DNA from: Chitinophagaceae bacterium
Lineage (GTDB): Bacteria; Bacteroidota; Bacteroidia; Chitinophagales; Chitinophagaceae
Direction: 5' to 3'
Assembly (NCBI GenBank): GCA_016720585.1
Contig: JADKKH010000008.1
Location: 1 to 64,000 of the forward strand
DNA length: 64,000 nucleotides
Part shown: positions 19,726 through 29,098 of the stretch, piece after piece
Layout: every line of letters starts with the position of its first letter
Numbering within the stretch: position 1 is the first letter of the stretch
The notes under the pieces: generated by a model
Told to the model about the DNA's origin: nothing
What the model saw: only the letters and a program-made list of their open reading frames with translations
Database searches by the model: none
Program-made: the position numbers and the translations under genes

Positions 19726-20051
19726 TCGTTGGCTTATTTTTATTCAGACATTCAAGTTACAAATTATTTATTGAGGAAGGATTACTGCTCAAAATGCGGG
19801 TTTTGAAACCTGCCTACCATGCCTTCGGCAGGTAAACCGGACAGGCAGGCTCGAAGGCACCAGGGCACAGAGACACGGAGTTTTAATTTTAATATCAAAG
19901 TTTATTCGGTTAAAGAAAAAATATTAGGGAATTATGTAGCAGACGAAAAATTTCCTGGTGTCTTTGTGTCTTTGTGTTTCAAAACATATTTTCTTTAAAA
20001 ATAAAAAACACCCTATATCGAAAAAACTAAGAAATCATACTGAAAAACGTA
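19726..20051. repeat. Intergenic region with palindromic and inverted repeat sequences
   Basis: No gene is visible. Bases 19809-19849 hold a GC-rich imperfect palindrome built from CCTGCC and GGCAGG blocks. Bases about 19863-19985 have a CACAGAGACACGG block on the left and a GGTGTCTTTGTGTCTTTG block on the right, which are roughly inverted copies around an AT-rich centre. Such sequences resemble multi-copy intergenic repeats of Bacteroidota. A similar pair occurs near 56210-56280. Confidence 0.4.
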
Positions 20052-22667
20052 TTATTTTTTATAGGGCGATGTCCTTTTTTTTACAATAAAGGGTTGTTCC
20101 GTTTCCGATGATCCATTGGACAGGATCATTTTATAAGTCCCTGCTTTCAGCCATTTTTCATACTGAGTAAAATAGGGTAAATCGCTGGTTTGCCTGCTTA
20201 CGATCATATCCCAGCGATATTGATTAAACCCTTCCTGGCCATTTAAAGTTATCTTCCAGATTTCTTTATTATCCTTGTCTTTGAGTGAAAGTGTGACTGT
20301 TTCCGGTTTGCTCAACCAATATGATATCGTTGCTTTTTCAGTTGTCCGGTAATCAGGCACTCTGGAAGCAGACTGAAACCACGGCAATTCACTTTCGGCT
20401 ATTTCAAACAAATAGTCTTTGTCCATTGAAAAGTTTTTGCTGACCATGGAATGAATGGGACGGAGATTTATTTTGTAAATGCCCCGGCCATGTGTGGCAG
20501 CAATTAAATCCAGGCTTGATTCATGGATCTCAAGGTCGGCGATAGCCGTACCGGGCATATTGTTTCCAAGATAAGACCAGTTTTTGCCCCGGTCAACAGA
20601 TATGTAAACGCCACGAAGACCACCAGCATATAAAATATTTTCATAGATGGGGTCTTCTAAAATAACATGCACCGGTTCATTGGGCAAACCGGCTGCTATG
20701 CTGGTCCAGTTTTTTCCATAATTGTCCGATACGTAGAGATAGCTTTGAAGATCATCATAATTAATGCCTGTCATGGCAATATAAACCCGTTCTTTTGAGA
20801 AGCGGGAAGGACAAATACTCCTGATATAATTATTCGCAAGACCCCTATCGTTTTCTTCCCAGCCTGCTCCATCGTTTTGGGAAACCCAAAAAGCCCCTTT
20901 ATCAGTTCCTGCATAGAGTAATCCTTTCTGGATAAACGATTCTGCGAGTGCGCCTGTTGAAAAAGATTGCTTTTCTTTTATGGCAGAAACAGAAAGATTG
21001 GGACTGATCACTTTCCAGCTGTTACCCCGATCCATGCTCTTGAATATGTAATTGCCGGCATGATAAAGTGTTTCTTTCTGATGCGGGGAGATAAAATAAG
21101 GTGCTATATAATTAAACAGCAACGTGTCTTTAATAGCTGCCGGAAGCCTGGGCCGGATGAAAACAGTCGTGTCCGCATTTTTGTCGATCCGAACAGCACC
21201 CCCATGTTGTGAACTATAATAAACAATGTTATCGTCTTCGGGATCAACCTGAGTTACACAACCATCACCACCATCCCATGGATCGATCCATATATATTTC
21301 CAGGGGTCCGGGATCCGGGGATTAAATTCTTTAGGAGGCCCATAAACGGTTGCATTGTCTTGTGTGCCTCCATAAATCGTATAACTTTTTTGATGGATAG
21401 CTATATCATAAAATTCACCAACCGGAATATTGTTATAATGAAACCAGGTCAACCCTTTATCATAACTGACATAAAAGCCTCCGTCGTTGCCGGCAGCAAT
21501 ATGCTTCGGATCATCGGGATCAATCCATAATTCACATTGATCCAGATGGAAACCTTTTGCCAGCCCCGGGTTTGCCCTGGTAACCTGTCCGTCTATAAAA
21601 GAAAATGTTTTACCGCCATCAAGGCTATGCGCCAAACGAACGCCCAGGCAAAATACTTCTTCATCGTCCTTGGGATTTATATAGACATCTGTAAAATACC
21701 AGCCAATCACTGAGAAAAATTTAAGAGAATCTTTATTTGTTTTATCCCAGGTGATACCGCCGTCTGTTGTTTTATATAATTCTGCCGACAGACCGGGAGT
21801 ATTATGCAGGTTATCAACCAGGGCATATGCTTTTAAGGGATTGGTATAAGATACGGTTAATCCTATTCGTCCCACCTGCGACCCAGAGGGCAGGCCTTTA
21901 CTACAAGCTATCCAGTTTTTTCCTCCGTCGACGCTTCTGAAAATGCCACTGTTTTTTCCGCTAATGCCCGGATAGACTTCCCATAAAGAAGCATACATTA
22001 TTTTGGGATTGGAAGGGGCAATAACAATATCGTTTGCACCTGTTGCATCATCTTTATATAATACCTGTTGCCATGTTTTGCCGCCATTGGTGGTTTGATA
22101 GAGTCCGCGGTTTTTGTTTTTTGACCACAAATGTCCCAGCACGGCAACCAATACGATATCCGGGTTCTTAGGGTGTATGGCAATTTCAGCAATGGACCAT
22201 GAATCTTCCAGGCCGATATGCTGCCATGTTTTTCCCGCATCATTGGATCGGTACATACCTGTACCGGGCAACGTAAAATTTCTGGGCTTCTTTAAATTTT
22301 CACCTGTGCCGAGATAAATAATGTTTGGATCAGACGGCGCTAATTCCATATCACCAATACCCAATGAAGCCTGTTCCTGGAAAACACAATCCCAGCTGGT
22401 GCCATTGTTAACTGTCTTCCACAAACCACCGGATCCAAATCCGACATACATAGTACCGGGGTGTTTTGCATCCACTTGAACAACATCAGCTCTTGCAGAA
22501 TTAACCACCGGCCCCAGCGAAACCCAGTCCAATTTATACTTCGTATCCCTCTTCATTTCCTGATACGTTTTAAAAGATGCTTCTAACGGAGAGGGTAGCT
22601 GCTGGGCATTAATGTTTGTGGTTGAAAAAATAATTAATAAACAGCCTATAGTAAAAACCTTTTTCAT
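20052..22667 (-). CDS. Secreted Vps10/sortilin-like BNR-repeat protein
   Basis: A protein of about 871 residues with a signal peptide (MKKVFTIGCLLIIFSTTNIN ending in AQ). At least ten Asp-box repeats of the form S-x-D-x-G-x-x-W are visible, among them SNDAGKTWQ, TTNGGKTWQ, SVDGGKNW, TTDGGITW, SLDGGKTF, SYDKGLTW, SMDRGNSW, SDNYGKNW and SVDRGKNW, forming a large beta-propeller. The C-terminal domain ends ERKEIWK-like Ig strands (NGSSETEQPFIVKK). The in-frame ATG at 22703 overlaps the upstream stop, but 22667 gives a cleaner signal peptide. It is the second gene after the GH95 fucosidase, so a role in glycan binding or processing is inferred. Confidence 0.82.
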   Translation of the reverse strand: MKKVFTIGCLLIIFSTTNINAQQLPSPLEASFKTYQEMKRDTKYKLDWVSLGPVVNSARADVVQVDAKHPGTMYVGFGSGGLWKTVNNGTSWDCVFQEQASLGIGDMELAPSDPNIIYLGTGENLKKPRNFTLPGTGMYRSNDAGKTWQHIGLEDSWSIAEIAIHPKNPDIVLVAVLGHLWSKNKNRGLYQTTNGGKTWQQVLYKDDATGANDIVIAPSNPKIMYASLWEVYPGISGKNSGIFRSVDGGKNWIACSKGLPSGSQVGRIGLTVSYTNPLKAYALVDNLHNTPGLSAELYKTTDGGITWDKTNKDSLKFFSVIGWYFTDVYINPKDDEEVFCLGVRLAHSLDGGKTFSFIDGQVTRANPGLAKGFHLDQCELWIDPDDPKHIAAGNDGGFYVSYDKGLTWFHYNNIPVGEFYDIAIHQKSYTIYGGTQDNATVYGPPKEFNPRIPDPWKYIWIDPWDGGDGCVTQVDPEDDNIVYYSSQHGGAVRIDKNADTTVFIRPRLPAAIKDTLLFNYIAPYFISPHQKETLYHAGNYIFKSMDRGNSWKVISPNLSVSAIKEKQSFSTGALAESFIQKGLLYAGTDKGAFWVSQNDGAGWEENDRGLANNYIRSICPSRFSKERVYIAMTGINYDDLQSYLYVSDNYGKNWTSIAAGLPNEPVHVILEDPIYENILYAGGLRGVYISVDRGKNWSYLGNNMPGTAIADLEIHESSLDLIAATHGRGIYKINLRPIHSMVSKNFSMDKDYLFEIAESELPWFQSASRVPDYRTTEKATISYWLSKPETVTLSLKDKDNKEIWKITLNGQEGFNQYRWDMIVSRQTSDLPYFTQYEKWLKAGTYKMILSNGSSETEQPFIVKKRTSPYKK

Positions 22668-22699
22668 TTTTTTAGCGAGCGTATTTTTAATTGTTATGA

Positions 22700-25159
22700 T
22701 CAATAAACCTGGTAAACCATTCCTTTCACGGTTTGAAACTCAGCCAGCCCGTTTGGTAATTTTTTATAACTGACCTTTTTCTCATCACGCATGATCTTTA
22801 AACCGGTTTTATATTCAATCCGGCAGAGGGATCCTTCCTTTGATAAAATAGTAAGACGTGTTACCGTTTTGTTCTTCCAGGCAAAATCCAGTTCAAAAGC
22901 TCCCCGTGCACAAACCCCTTTTATTTCGCCATCGCTCCATTCATCGGGTAATGCGGGTAATAATTTAATAAACCCATCATGCGATTGCATCAGCATTTCG
23001 GTAATAGCAGCTGTAACACCAAAGCTGCCATCCACCTGCAGTGATCGGCCACACAAAGCAAATAAAGAAGTGCAGCTCTGTTCTTTTAAATATCCCTTGT
23101 AAATTTTATTGGACCTGTTTCCATCTCCCAGTCTTGCCCACAAAGCCATCTTCCAGGCTCTTGAAAAACCGGTTGACACATCGCCTCTTTCTTCCAATAC
23201 TTTTTTATAGGCTTCAATCAAGGCAGGCGTTCTTTTCTGGTACAACACATTGCCCGGGTAGAGGCCGTACATATGTGAAAAATGGCGATGATTTTTTTCC
23301 AATGATTTCCAGTCATCGGCCCATTCCTGTAAGGATCCATCCTTACCAATTTGTGGTGGCACTAATTTTTCCCGCGCTATTTTTACCTGTTGAATAAAGG
23401 CATCATCCTTTCCTAAAATTTTAGCAGATTTTATATAATAACCAAAGAGGTCGTAGAGAATCTGCATATCTATAGAAGAACCCGCACAAATGGTAGTGCC
23501 TTCGCGGAATCCGGCTGTTACTTCATCAAAATAAGGTTTGTTTCCACCACCATCCGGAAAATTCTCGGGAGAAGTTGAAGGATTCGTCACCAGCCATTTT
23601 CCATTGGGATGCGGCACTAAAAAATCCATGAAGAATTGTACGGAACCTTCCATCAACGGAAAAGTTTCTTTTAAAAAATCTTTATCCATTGTGTACTGGT
23701 AATGCTCCCACAAATGCGTGCAGAGCCAGGCCCCACCTACGGTAAATGTTCCCCAGGTAGGCCCGTCCATGGGCGCCGCCACTCTCCAGATATCTGTATT
23801 CTGGTGAAGCACCCATCCCCGGGCACCATAATGTTCCTTAGCCACCAGTGTGCCCTGGTCGGTTATTTCTTTTATCATTTTAAATAAGGGTTCGGCACAT
23901 TCCGAAAGGTTACCGCTTTCCACCGGCCAGTAATTCATTTCAGTATTAATGTTGGTGGTATATTTTGAATCCCAGGAAGGATTCATATTATCATTCCAGA
24001 TACCCTGCAGGTTAGCGGGCTGGGTTCCGGGTCTTGATGAACCAATCATCAGGTACCTGCCGAACTGGTAACTCAACGCTGCCATTGAAGGATCGGTTTC
24101 GGATTGTATTTTTTTCAACCGTTCAGTGGTGGGCAGGAAAGAATTATCTGTTTTCGTTAATTGCAGTTTAACCCGGTCGAAATATTTTTTATGATCTGCA
24201 ATAGCTGATGCCAGAATCAGGGAATAGTTTTTTTGGGCAATGCCGTTAAAATAATCATCTACCCGTTGGTGGGGGTTGGCACTAACGTCTTTGTAATTCA
24301 CAAAATTGGTGGCTGCAGCAAAATATAAAGTAACAGCTGTTGCATTTTCTATGATGAGGTCAACACCTGCTGTTTTAACTGTGCCCCCTTCGGTTACTGC
24401 TTTTATCCTGGCCTCGTATTTCATTTTTCCTTCCACACCCATATAATCTGCCGATTTTCCGGTTAGAACTAATCCATCATTGCCGTAGGGATCCATCTTG
24501 AAATAATCGGTGGCGTAATTAGAATGCGTTTGGTTTCTTTCCCCCCGGAGATTAGCAGTAAAAGAAATACTCCCGGGTTTATCAGCGGTAATCCGAACAA
24601 CAATGACCTGGTCTGGTGACGAAGCCAATACCTCCCGTTGGTAATTAATACCGTTTGAATTATAAGAAACGCCGGAGATCCCCGTTTCCAGGTCAAGCCA
24701 GCGTTTGTAATTGCTGATACTGTCGGTATTCTTAAAAAATAAATGCAGGTTGGCAAGACACTGGTATTTCATTTGCTCAACCGGGTATCCCATGACATTC
24801 CTGCCGAATAAATTATGAGCCGCCAAATATTTTTCTTCAAATACCAGCTTCTGAATTTCCGGTAATACTTTATAACCCCCTTTCACCACGGTTGAATACG
24901 GGCCACCGGACCAATAGGTTTCTTCATTTAACTGTATCCGTTCTTCCCCATTTTTTCCAAACACCATCGCCCCCAGGCGGCCATTACCCACCGGAAGCGC
25001 TTCTTCCCATTTTTGCGCCGGTGCAGCATACCACAAAAGTGTTGATGTATTAAAAGACTTTGTATTAATCTTTTCAGGAATATTCTTATCCTGTGCCCGG
25101 AGGCTGGGCGTTGCCATGAGAGCGATCCATACAGATAGCAGTGTAAACTGTTTTGTCAT
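22700..25159 (-). CDS. GH95 family alpha-L-fucosidase-like glycoside hydrolase, secreted
   Basis: An 819-residue protein with a signal peptide (MTKQFTLLSVWIALMATPSL ending RAQ). The start at 25159 is preferred over an upstream ATG at 25255 that would precede the signal peptide with a basic tail. GH95 features: N-terminal LPVGNGRLGAMVFG and IQLNEETYWSGGPY, the (alpha/alpha)6 barrel with TNINTEMNYWPVE (the Asn pair that activates water in the family), GFSRAWKMALWARLGDGNR, and VDGSFGVTAAITEMLMQSH near the C-terminus. The family cleaves 1,2-alpha-L-fucosyl (and some galactosyl) linkages with inversion. It overlaps the start region of the Vps10-like gene, so the two are co-transcribed. Confidence 0.9.
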   Translation of the reverse strand: MTKQFTLLSVWIALMATPSLRAQDKNIPEKINTKSFNTSTLLWYAAPAQKWEEALPVGNGRLGAMVFGKNGEERIQLNEETYWSGGPYSTVVKGGYKVLPEIQKLVFEEKYLAAHNLFGRNVMGYPVEQMKYQCLANLHLFFKNTDSISNYKRWLDLETGISGVSYNSNGINYQREVLASSPDQVIVVRITADKPGSISFTANLRGERNQTHSNYATDYFKMDPYGNDGLVLTGKSADYMGVEGKMKYEARIKAVTEGGTVKTAGVDLIIENATAVTLYFAAATNFVNYKDVSANPHQRVDDYFNGIAQKNYSLILASAIADHKKYFDRVKLQLTKTDNSFLPTTERLKKIQSETDPSMAALSYQFGRYLMIGSSRPGTQPANLQGIWNDNMNPSWDSKYTTNINTEMNYWPVESGNLSECAEPLFKMIKEITDQGTLVAKEHYGARGWVLHQNTDIWRVAAPMDGPTWGTFTVGGAWLCTHLWEHYQYTMDKDFLKETFPLMEGSVQFFMDFLVPHPNGKWLVTNPSTSPENFPDGGGNKPYFDEVTAGFREGTTICAGSSIDMQILYDLFGYYIKSAKILGKDDAFIQQVKIAREKLVPPQIGKDGSLQEWADDWKSLEKNHRHFSHMYGLYPGNVLYQKRTPALIEAYKKVLEERGDVSTGFSRAWKMALWARLGDGNRSNKIYKGYLKEQSCTSLFALCGRSLQVDGSFGVTAAITEMLMQSHDGFIKLLPALPDEWSDGEIKGVCARGAFELDFAWKNKTVTRLTILSKEGSLCRIEYKTGLKIMRDEKKVSYKKLPNGLAEFQTVKGMVYQVY

Positions 25160-25298
25160 TTTATTACAATTAGGCATATTCAAATCAAACTGGGGCTGTG
25201 GTATTAAAAGTAACCTGTTTTTACGCCGGGACCGGTGTTTTCTTCCACCGACCAATGATTATAACAGGCTTTAAAAGAAATTAAAAACTATTATCCGC

Positions 25299-27023
25299 TC
25301 ATTGTTTAAAATATACTTTCCTGATCTTTCCTTTTTCCACCAGGTACATCGCGACAGCATGCACCGGCTTATCACCAAAGCCCCACACTTCTTCCTCATC
25401 AATCACCATATTACCCTGAACGATCCGGTTTACCAGGCGGCAATATAAACCCGGAGTTTGGGTGACAAACTGATACGCTTTTCGCATTTCAGTTTTTCCT
25501 TTCATTTCCGGTTTATCCGGAAACATATAAATTTCAACATCCTCCGCATAGGGCGCCAGGAAAGCTTCCAGGTCATGAGCATTGTACGCATTCAGTTGTT
25601 GCTGTACCAGCATTTCCGGTGTATCCGTGATTAACGATGACGGTTTCAAAGGCACTCCTTTATTAATAACCCAATCAATTTTATGCCAGTTAGAAAGATT
25701 ATCCAATGGATTAGCTGATAATACCAGCATATTAGCCCATTTATTATTAGCAATACTTCCCCATTCATTTTCCTGCCCCACAGCTTTGGCGCCATTAATC
25801 GTGGATGCTTCCAGTAATTGCCAGATGGTCATACCTGCTGCTTTCATAGCTTTCAGTTCTTCAAAATAAGAGCTGGCATGTTGTGTACCTATATTACCGG
25901 CATCAGTTCCCGTGGCAATGATAACACCCGCATCCACTAATATTTTCAGGTTTGCCTGCATGATGGAATCGGCCTGTTGATCTTTTGCTTTTTGTTGCGG
26001 AGAAGCCATGGCATTTATGTACCGGACAGCAATGGCTGTATCCGGTAGCGGATAATCTAATATTGAAGCAATGGTAGTTGGGTTGGCTACAGTTAATTCA
26101 TCCGTTGAAAATTGATACTGATCGCCGAGTACTTTACCATAATTACCCATCACCACCAGGGTTGGACAAAGCACCGTTTTATTTTTCTTCAATAGTTGTG
26201 CAAATTCATTGCTGATCAATTCATCATCTACACTATGCACTAAAAAATCAGCGCCGGCTTCCACGGCCAGTTGGGCCGTGATACGTTCGGTGGCATGCAC
26301 GGCCACACGCAATTTATTTTTATGGGCTTCGTCAATTACGGCTTTTACCAGGGGCAAATTCTTCCGGGCTCCTTTTTCTATATCCGCATCGGTTACGATA
26401 TACCAGATCTTGATAAAGTCGGTATGCAGCGGTAACTGGTTACGTACAGATTGCCGTACCCCTTCTTCGGTGAGCATCATTTCAAAAGGTGATTCCTTAT
26501 CCAAATCTTTATAAGGTCCGGGTACATAGGTTGTCAGCAGCGGGCCCGTCATCCGGATGAGCGGCGCAAAGGTTTTATGGACAAATGAATCCCGCTGTTG
26601 TAAAAAATTATAGGAAGCGCCTACATCAATCACCGAAGTGATACCGATGCTGGTGTAACGACGTAAGAAATCTTCCATATTAGCATGAACCCATTTCAGT
26701 TCTTTTTCATAGGATTGATATTTCCGAAGGTCTATTACGTCGGGGCGGGTAAATAAACCGCCACTCTGGAAAAAATGCACATGGGCATCTGTAAATCCCG
26801 GCACCAGGTATTTGCCGCTGCCATCTATTACCTCTGTGCCTGGGGGTAGTTTATAGGTTTTGTCTTTATCAATAGATATGATCTTTCCCTCCAGTGCCAC
26901 CACATTATATCCCGCCAATACTTTTTTATTTTCAACATCAATAACGTTGACGTTTTTGATAAGCACTTGAGCAGATGAGGTTTGCCAACTGATGAATAAA
27001 AAAAGTAAGGTTATTAAACGCAT
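25299..27023 (-). CDS. Secreted amidohydrolase fused to a C-terminal SnoaL-like domain
   Basis: A 574-residue protein starting MRLITLLFLFISWQTSSAQ (signal peptide). Residues about 20-450 form an imidazolonepropionase-type amidohydrolase: the metal motif FTDAHVHFFQSG, VAVHATERIT, FLVHSVDDELI, and IIATGTDAGNIG with the catalytic Asp. Residues about 460-574 (EMLVQQQLNAYNAHDLEAFL to EKGKIRKVYFKQ) form an NTF2/SnoaL-like domain, an unusual fusion. Substrates of this family include cyclic dipeptides and amides; this one cannot be assigned. It lies upstream of the GH95 gene on the same strand, 139 bases away. Confidence 0.88.
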   Translation of the reverse strand: MRLITLLFLFISWQTSSAQVLIKNVNVIDVENKKVLAGYNVVALEGKIISIDKDKTYKLPPGTEVIDGSGKYLVPGFTDAHVHFFQSGGLFTRPDVIDLRKYQSYEKELKWVHANMEDFLRRYTSIGITSVIDVGASYNFLQQRDSFVHKTFAPLIRMTGPLLTTYVPGPYKDLDKESPFEMMLTEEGVRQSVRNQLPLHTDFIKIWYIVTDADIEKGARKNLPLVKAVIDEAHKNKLRVAVHATERITAQLAVEAGADFLVHSVDDELISNEFAQLLKKNKTVLCPTLVVMGNYGKVLGDQYQFSTDELTVANPTTIASILDYPLPDTAIAVRYINAMASPQQKAKDQQADSIMQANLKILVDAGVIIATGTDAGNIGTQHASSYFEELKAMKAAGMTIWQLLEASTINGAKAVGQENEWGSIANNKWANMLVLSANPLDNLSNWHKIDWVINKGVPLKPSSLITDTPEMLVQQQLNAYNAHDLEAFLAPYAEDVEIYMFPDKPEMKGKTEMRKAYQFVTQTPGLYCRLVNRIVQGNMVIDEEEVWGFGDKPVHAVAMYLVEKGKIRKVYFKQ

Positions 27024-27358
27024 AATATTATTTTAGAGGAAGATACAAATTTACTTGCTGAAGCAAAGACCACTTTTTTTCTTTCACCCCTCAATAGACT
27101 TTAGCAGGTTATTATAGTGTAATGAAGAATTGTTCTTAACACATACGGTTAGTGGAAGAAAACGCCAAGAGTGGCTTCCTGCTTTATGTTGAACGCCTGC
27201 CAAGAGGGAAAAGTAACCCGTTTTGCTGATTTTTTTCCGGTCAATTTTTGATGATATAAAGCAGAAATCCGGTAAGAATAAAAAAATGGCTCCTGATAAT
27301 TTTATCCGTACCTGATTACAAAATGTTTATTCAGTATTTTTAATACAGAACTTTAATT
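27024..27358. other. Intergenic region between divergent genes, with hairpin repeat copy 2
   Basis: No gene is visible in these 335 bases. It separates the divergent amidohydrolase (minus) and HACL2-like (plus) genes, so it should carry both promoters. I find no clean consensus. Bases 27133-27169 match the repeat at 18055-18090 (blocks TTCTTAAC, CATACGGTTAGTGGAA, CGCCAAG) but with an imperfect stem. Confidence 0.4.
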
Positions 27359-29089
27359 ATGAATGGTGGTGAAATAATAGCGCAGGAGCTGAAAAGAAAA
27401 GGTGTACAATTTTTATTTACACTTTGCGGTGGTCATGTGGCACCCGTCTATGTGGAAGCAGAAAAAGCCGGCATCACCGTGATTGACACCCGGAATGAAG
27501 CTACCGCCGTCTTTGCTGCGGATGCTGTATCGCGGCTAACAAATACTATCGGTGTGGCCGCAGTAACGGCAGGACCGGGTATCACCAATTCCATCACAGC
27601 ATTGAAAAATGCACAACTGGCACAATCGCCCATACTGGTTATCGCCGGAGCCACTGCCACACTACTCCGTAACCGGGGTGCCCTGCAGGATATTGACCAG
27701 GAGGCTATCGTACGATCACTGGTTAAAAAAGTGATCCGGGTTTCCCGGCTAAAACAACTGGCACCGGCTGTACAAAAAGCATTGGCCATTGCCGGCGAAG
27801 GAGTTCCCGGCCCGGTATTTATTGAATGCCCGGTTGACCTGTTGTATGATGAAGCCGTAGTGAGGGAATGGTATCAGACAAATAATAAAAACAAGAACAA
27901 AAATTTTAAAGAAAAATTTATTCAATGGTATATCGGCCGGCATACCAACCAACTATTTAAAGGAACGGGAACAAACCCGATACCAGAATTGAAGAAAACA
28001 CAAAACCCGGTTGTATCAGCCCATCAATTACAGCAACTGGCGGGTATGATCAATCAATCCGAAAGACCTGTACTCGTAATCGGAAGCGGAGCGATGTCGG
28101 ACCCTGGCCTTGCAACTGAATTAGCATCCGCTATCAACCAAATAGCCCTCCCCACATATTTAAGTGGCATGGCCCGGGGTTTACTGGGACATAACAACCC
28201 GCTTCATTTCCATCATAAACGAAAAGAAGCCTTAAAAAAAGCGGACCTCATCATCCTCGCCGGTTTGCCCTGCGACTTCCGGCTGAATTATGGAAAAGAA
28301 CTTTCCCGGTCCGCAAAAAAAATTACCATCAGCCTGGATAAAACTGCTCTCCGGAAAAATATAACGCCGCAACTGGCTATTCAGGGTCACCCGGCCGGTT
28401 GTTTTATTGCCTTACAAAAAGAAACGATAAGCCGTAACAACTGGAATGACTGGAAAAAAGAATTGAAAGAACGGGAAATGATACGCGAAAAAGAAGTTGG
28501 TGAAATAGCGGATGTAAAAGTGAAGGGCATCAACCCGGTTTTATTATTTCAGAAAATGGAACATTTGTTGCCGGAAAATTCAATCATCATTTCTGATGGC
28601 GGAGATTTTGCTGCCACTTCATCCTATACACTGCATCCGCGAAAACCGTTAAGCTGGCTCGACTCCGGTGTGTTTGGCACCCTGGGGGTTGGCGCTGGTT
28701 TTGCATTGGGTGCTGCCTTATGTAATACTGGTGATTATGTTTTTATCGTATATGGTGATGGCAGCGCCGGCTATAGCCTCGTGGAGTTTGATACGTTCAC
28801 CAAACTGGGATTAAAGGTTTGTGCCATCGTGGGTAACAACGGATCCTGGGAGCAGGTGGCCAGGGACCAGGTAAATTTATTGGGAGCAGATACTGCCACC
28901 GCCATTCCCCGTTCGGATTATCAGCTCATCGCAAAAGCTTTCGGGGCCAATGGAGAAAGAACAGAGACCATCAACGATTTTGAACAGGCGCTAAAAAACG
29001 CTATTGAAAGTATGGACAAAGGAGTACCTTATCTTATTAATGCCATCATCGGATCTACTGCCTTCCGGGAAGGAAGTATCTCCATGTAA
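27359..29089 (+). CDS. Thiamine diphosphate enzyme resembling 2-hydroxyacyl-CoA lyase 2 (HACL2/ILVBL)
   Basis: A 576-residue cytoplasmic ThDP enzyme. ThDP features are the activating Glu in [18 protein letters not shown] and the [15 protein letters not shown] to VGNNGSW pyrophosphate/Mg site. Compared from memory with human ILVBL/HACL2, many blocks are near identical: [65 protein letters not shown] and [19 protein letters not shown]. The human enzyme cleaves 2-hydroxyacyl-CoA to formyl-CoA and an aldehyde one carbon shorter; its N-terminal membrane segment is absent here. An acetolactate synthase role is less likely. It heads an operon with a CoA-transferase 10 bases downstream. Confidence 0.8.
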   Translation: MNGGEIIAQELKRKGVQFLFTLCGGHVAPVYVEAEKAGITVIDTRNEATAVFAADAVSRLTNTIGVAAVTAGPGITNSITALKNAQLAQSPILVIAGATATLLRNRGALQDIDQEAIVRSLVKKVIRVSRLKQLAPAVQKALAIAGEGVPGPVFIECPVDLLYDEAVVREWYQTNNKNKNKNFKEKFIQWYIGRHTNQLFKGTGTNPIPELKKTQNPVVSAHQLQQLAGMINQSERPVLVIGSGAMSDPGLATELASAINQIALPTYLSGMARGLLGHNNPLHFHHKRKEALKKADLIILAGLPCDFRLNYGKELSRSAKKITISLDKTALRKNITPQLAIQGHPAGCFIALQKETISRNNWNDWKKELKEREMIREKEVGEIADVKVKGINPVLLFQKMEHLLPENSIIISDGGDFAATSSYTLHPRKPLSWLDSGVFGTLGVGAGFALGAALCNTGDYVFIVYGDGSAGYSLVEFDTFTKLGLKVCAIVGNNGSWEQVARDQVNLLGADTATAIPRSDYQLIAKAFGANGERTETINDFEQALKNAIESMDKGVPYLINAIIGSTAFREGSISM

Positions 29090-29098
29090 AAAATAATT

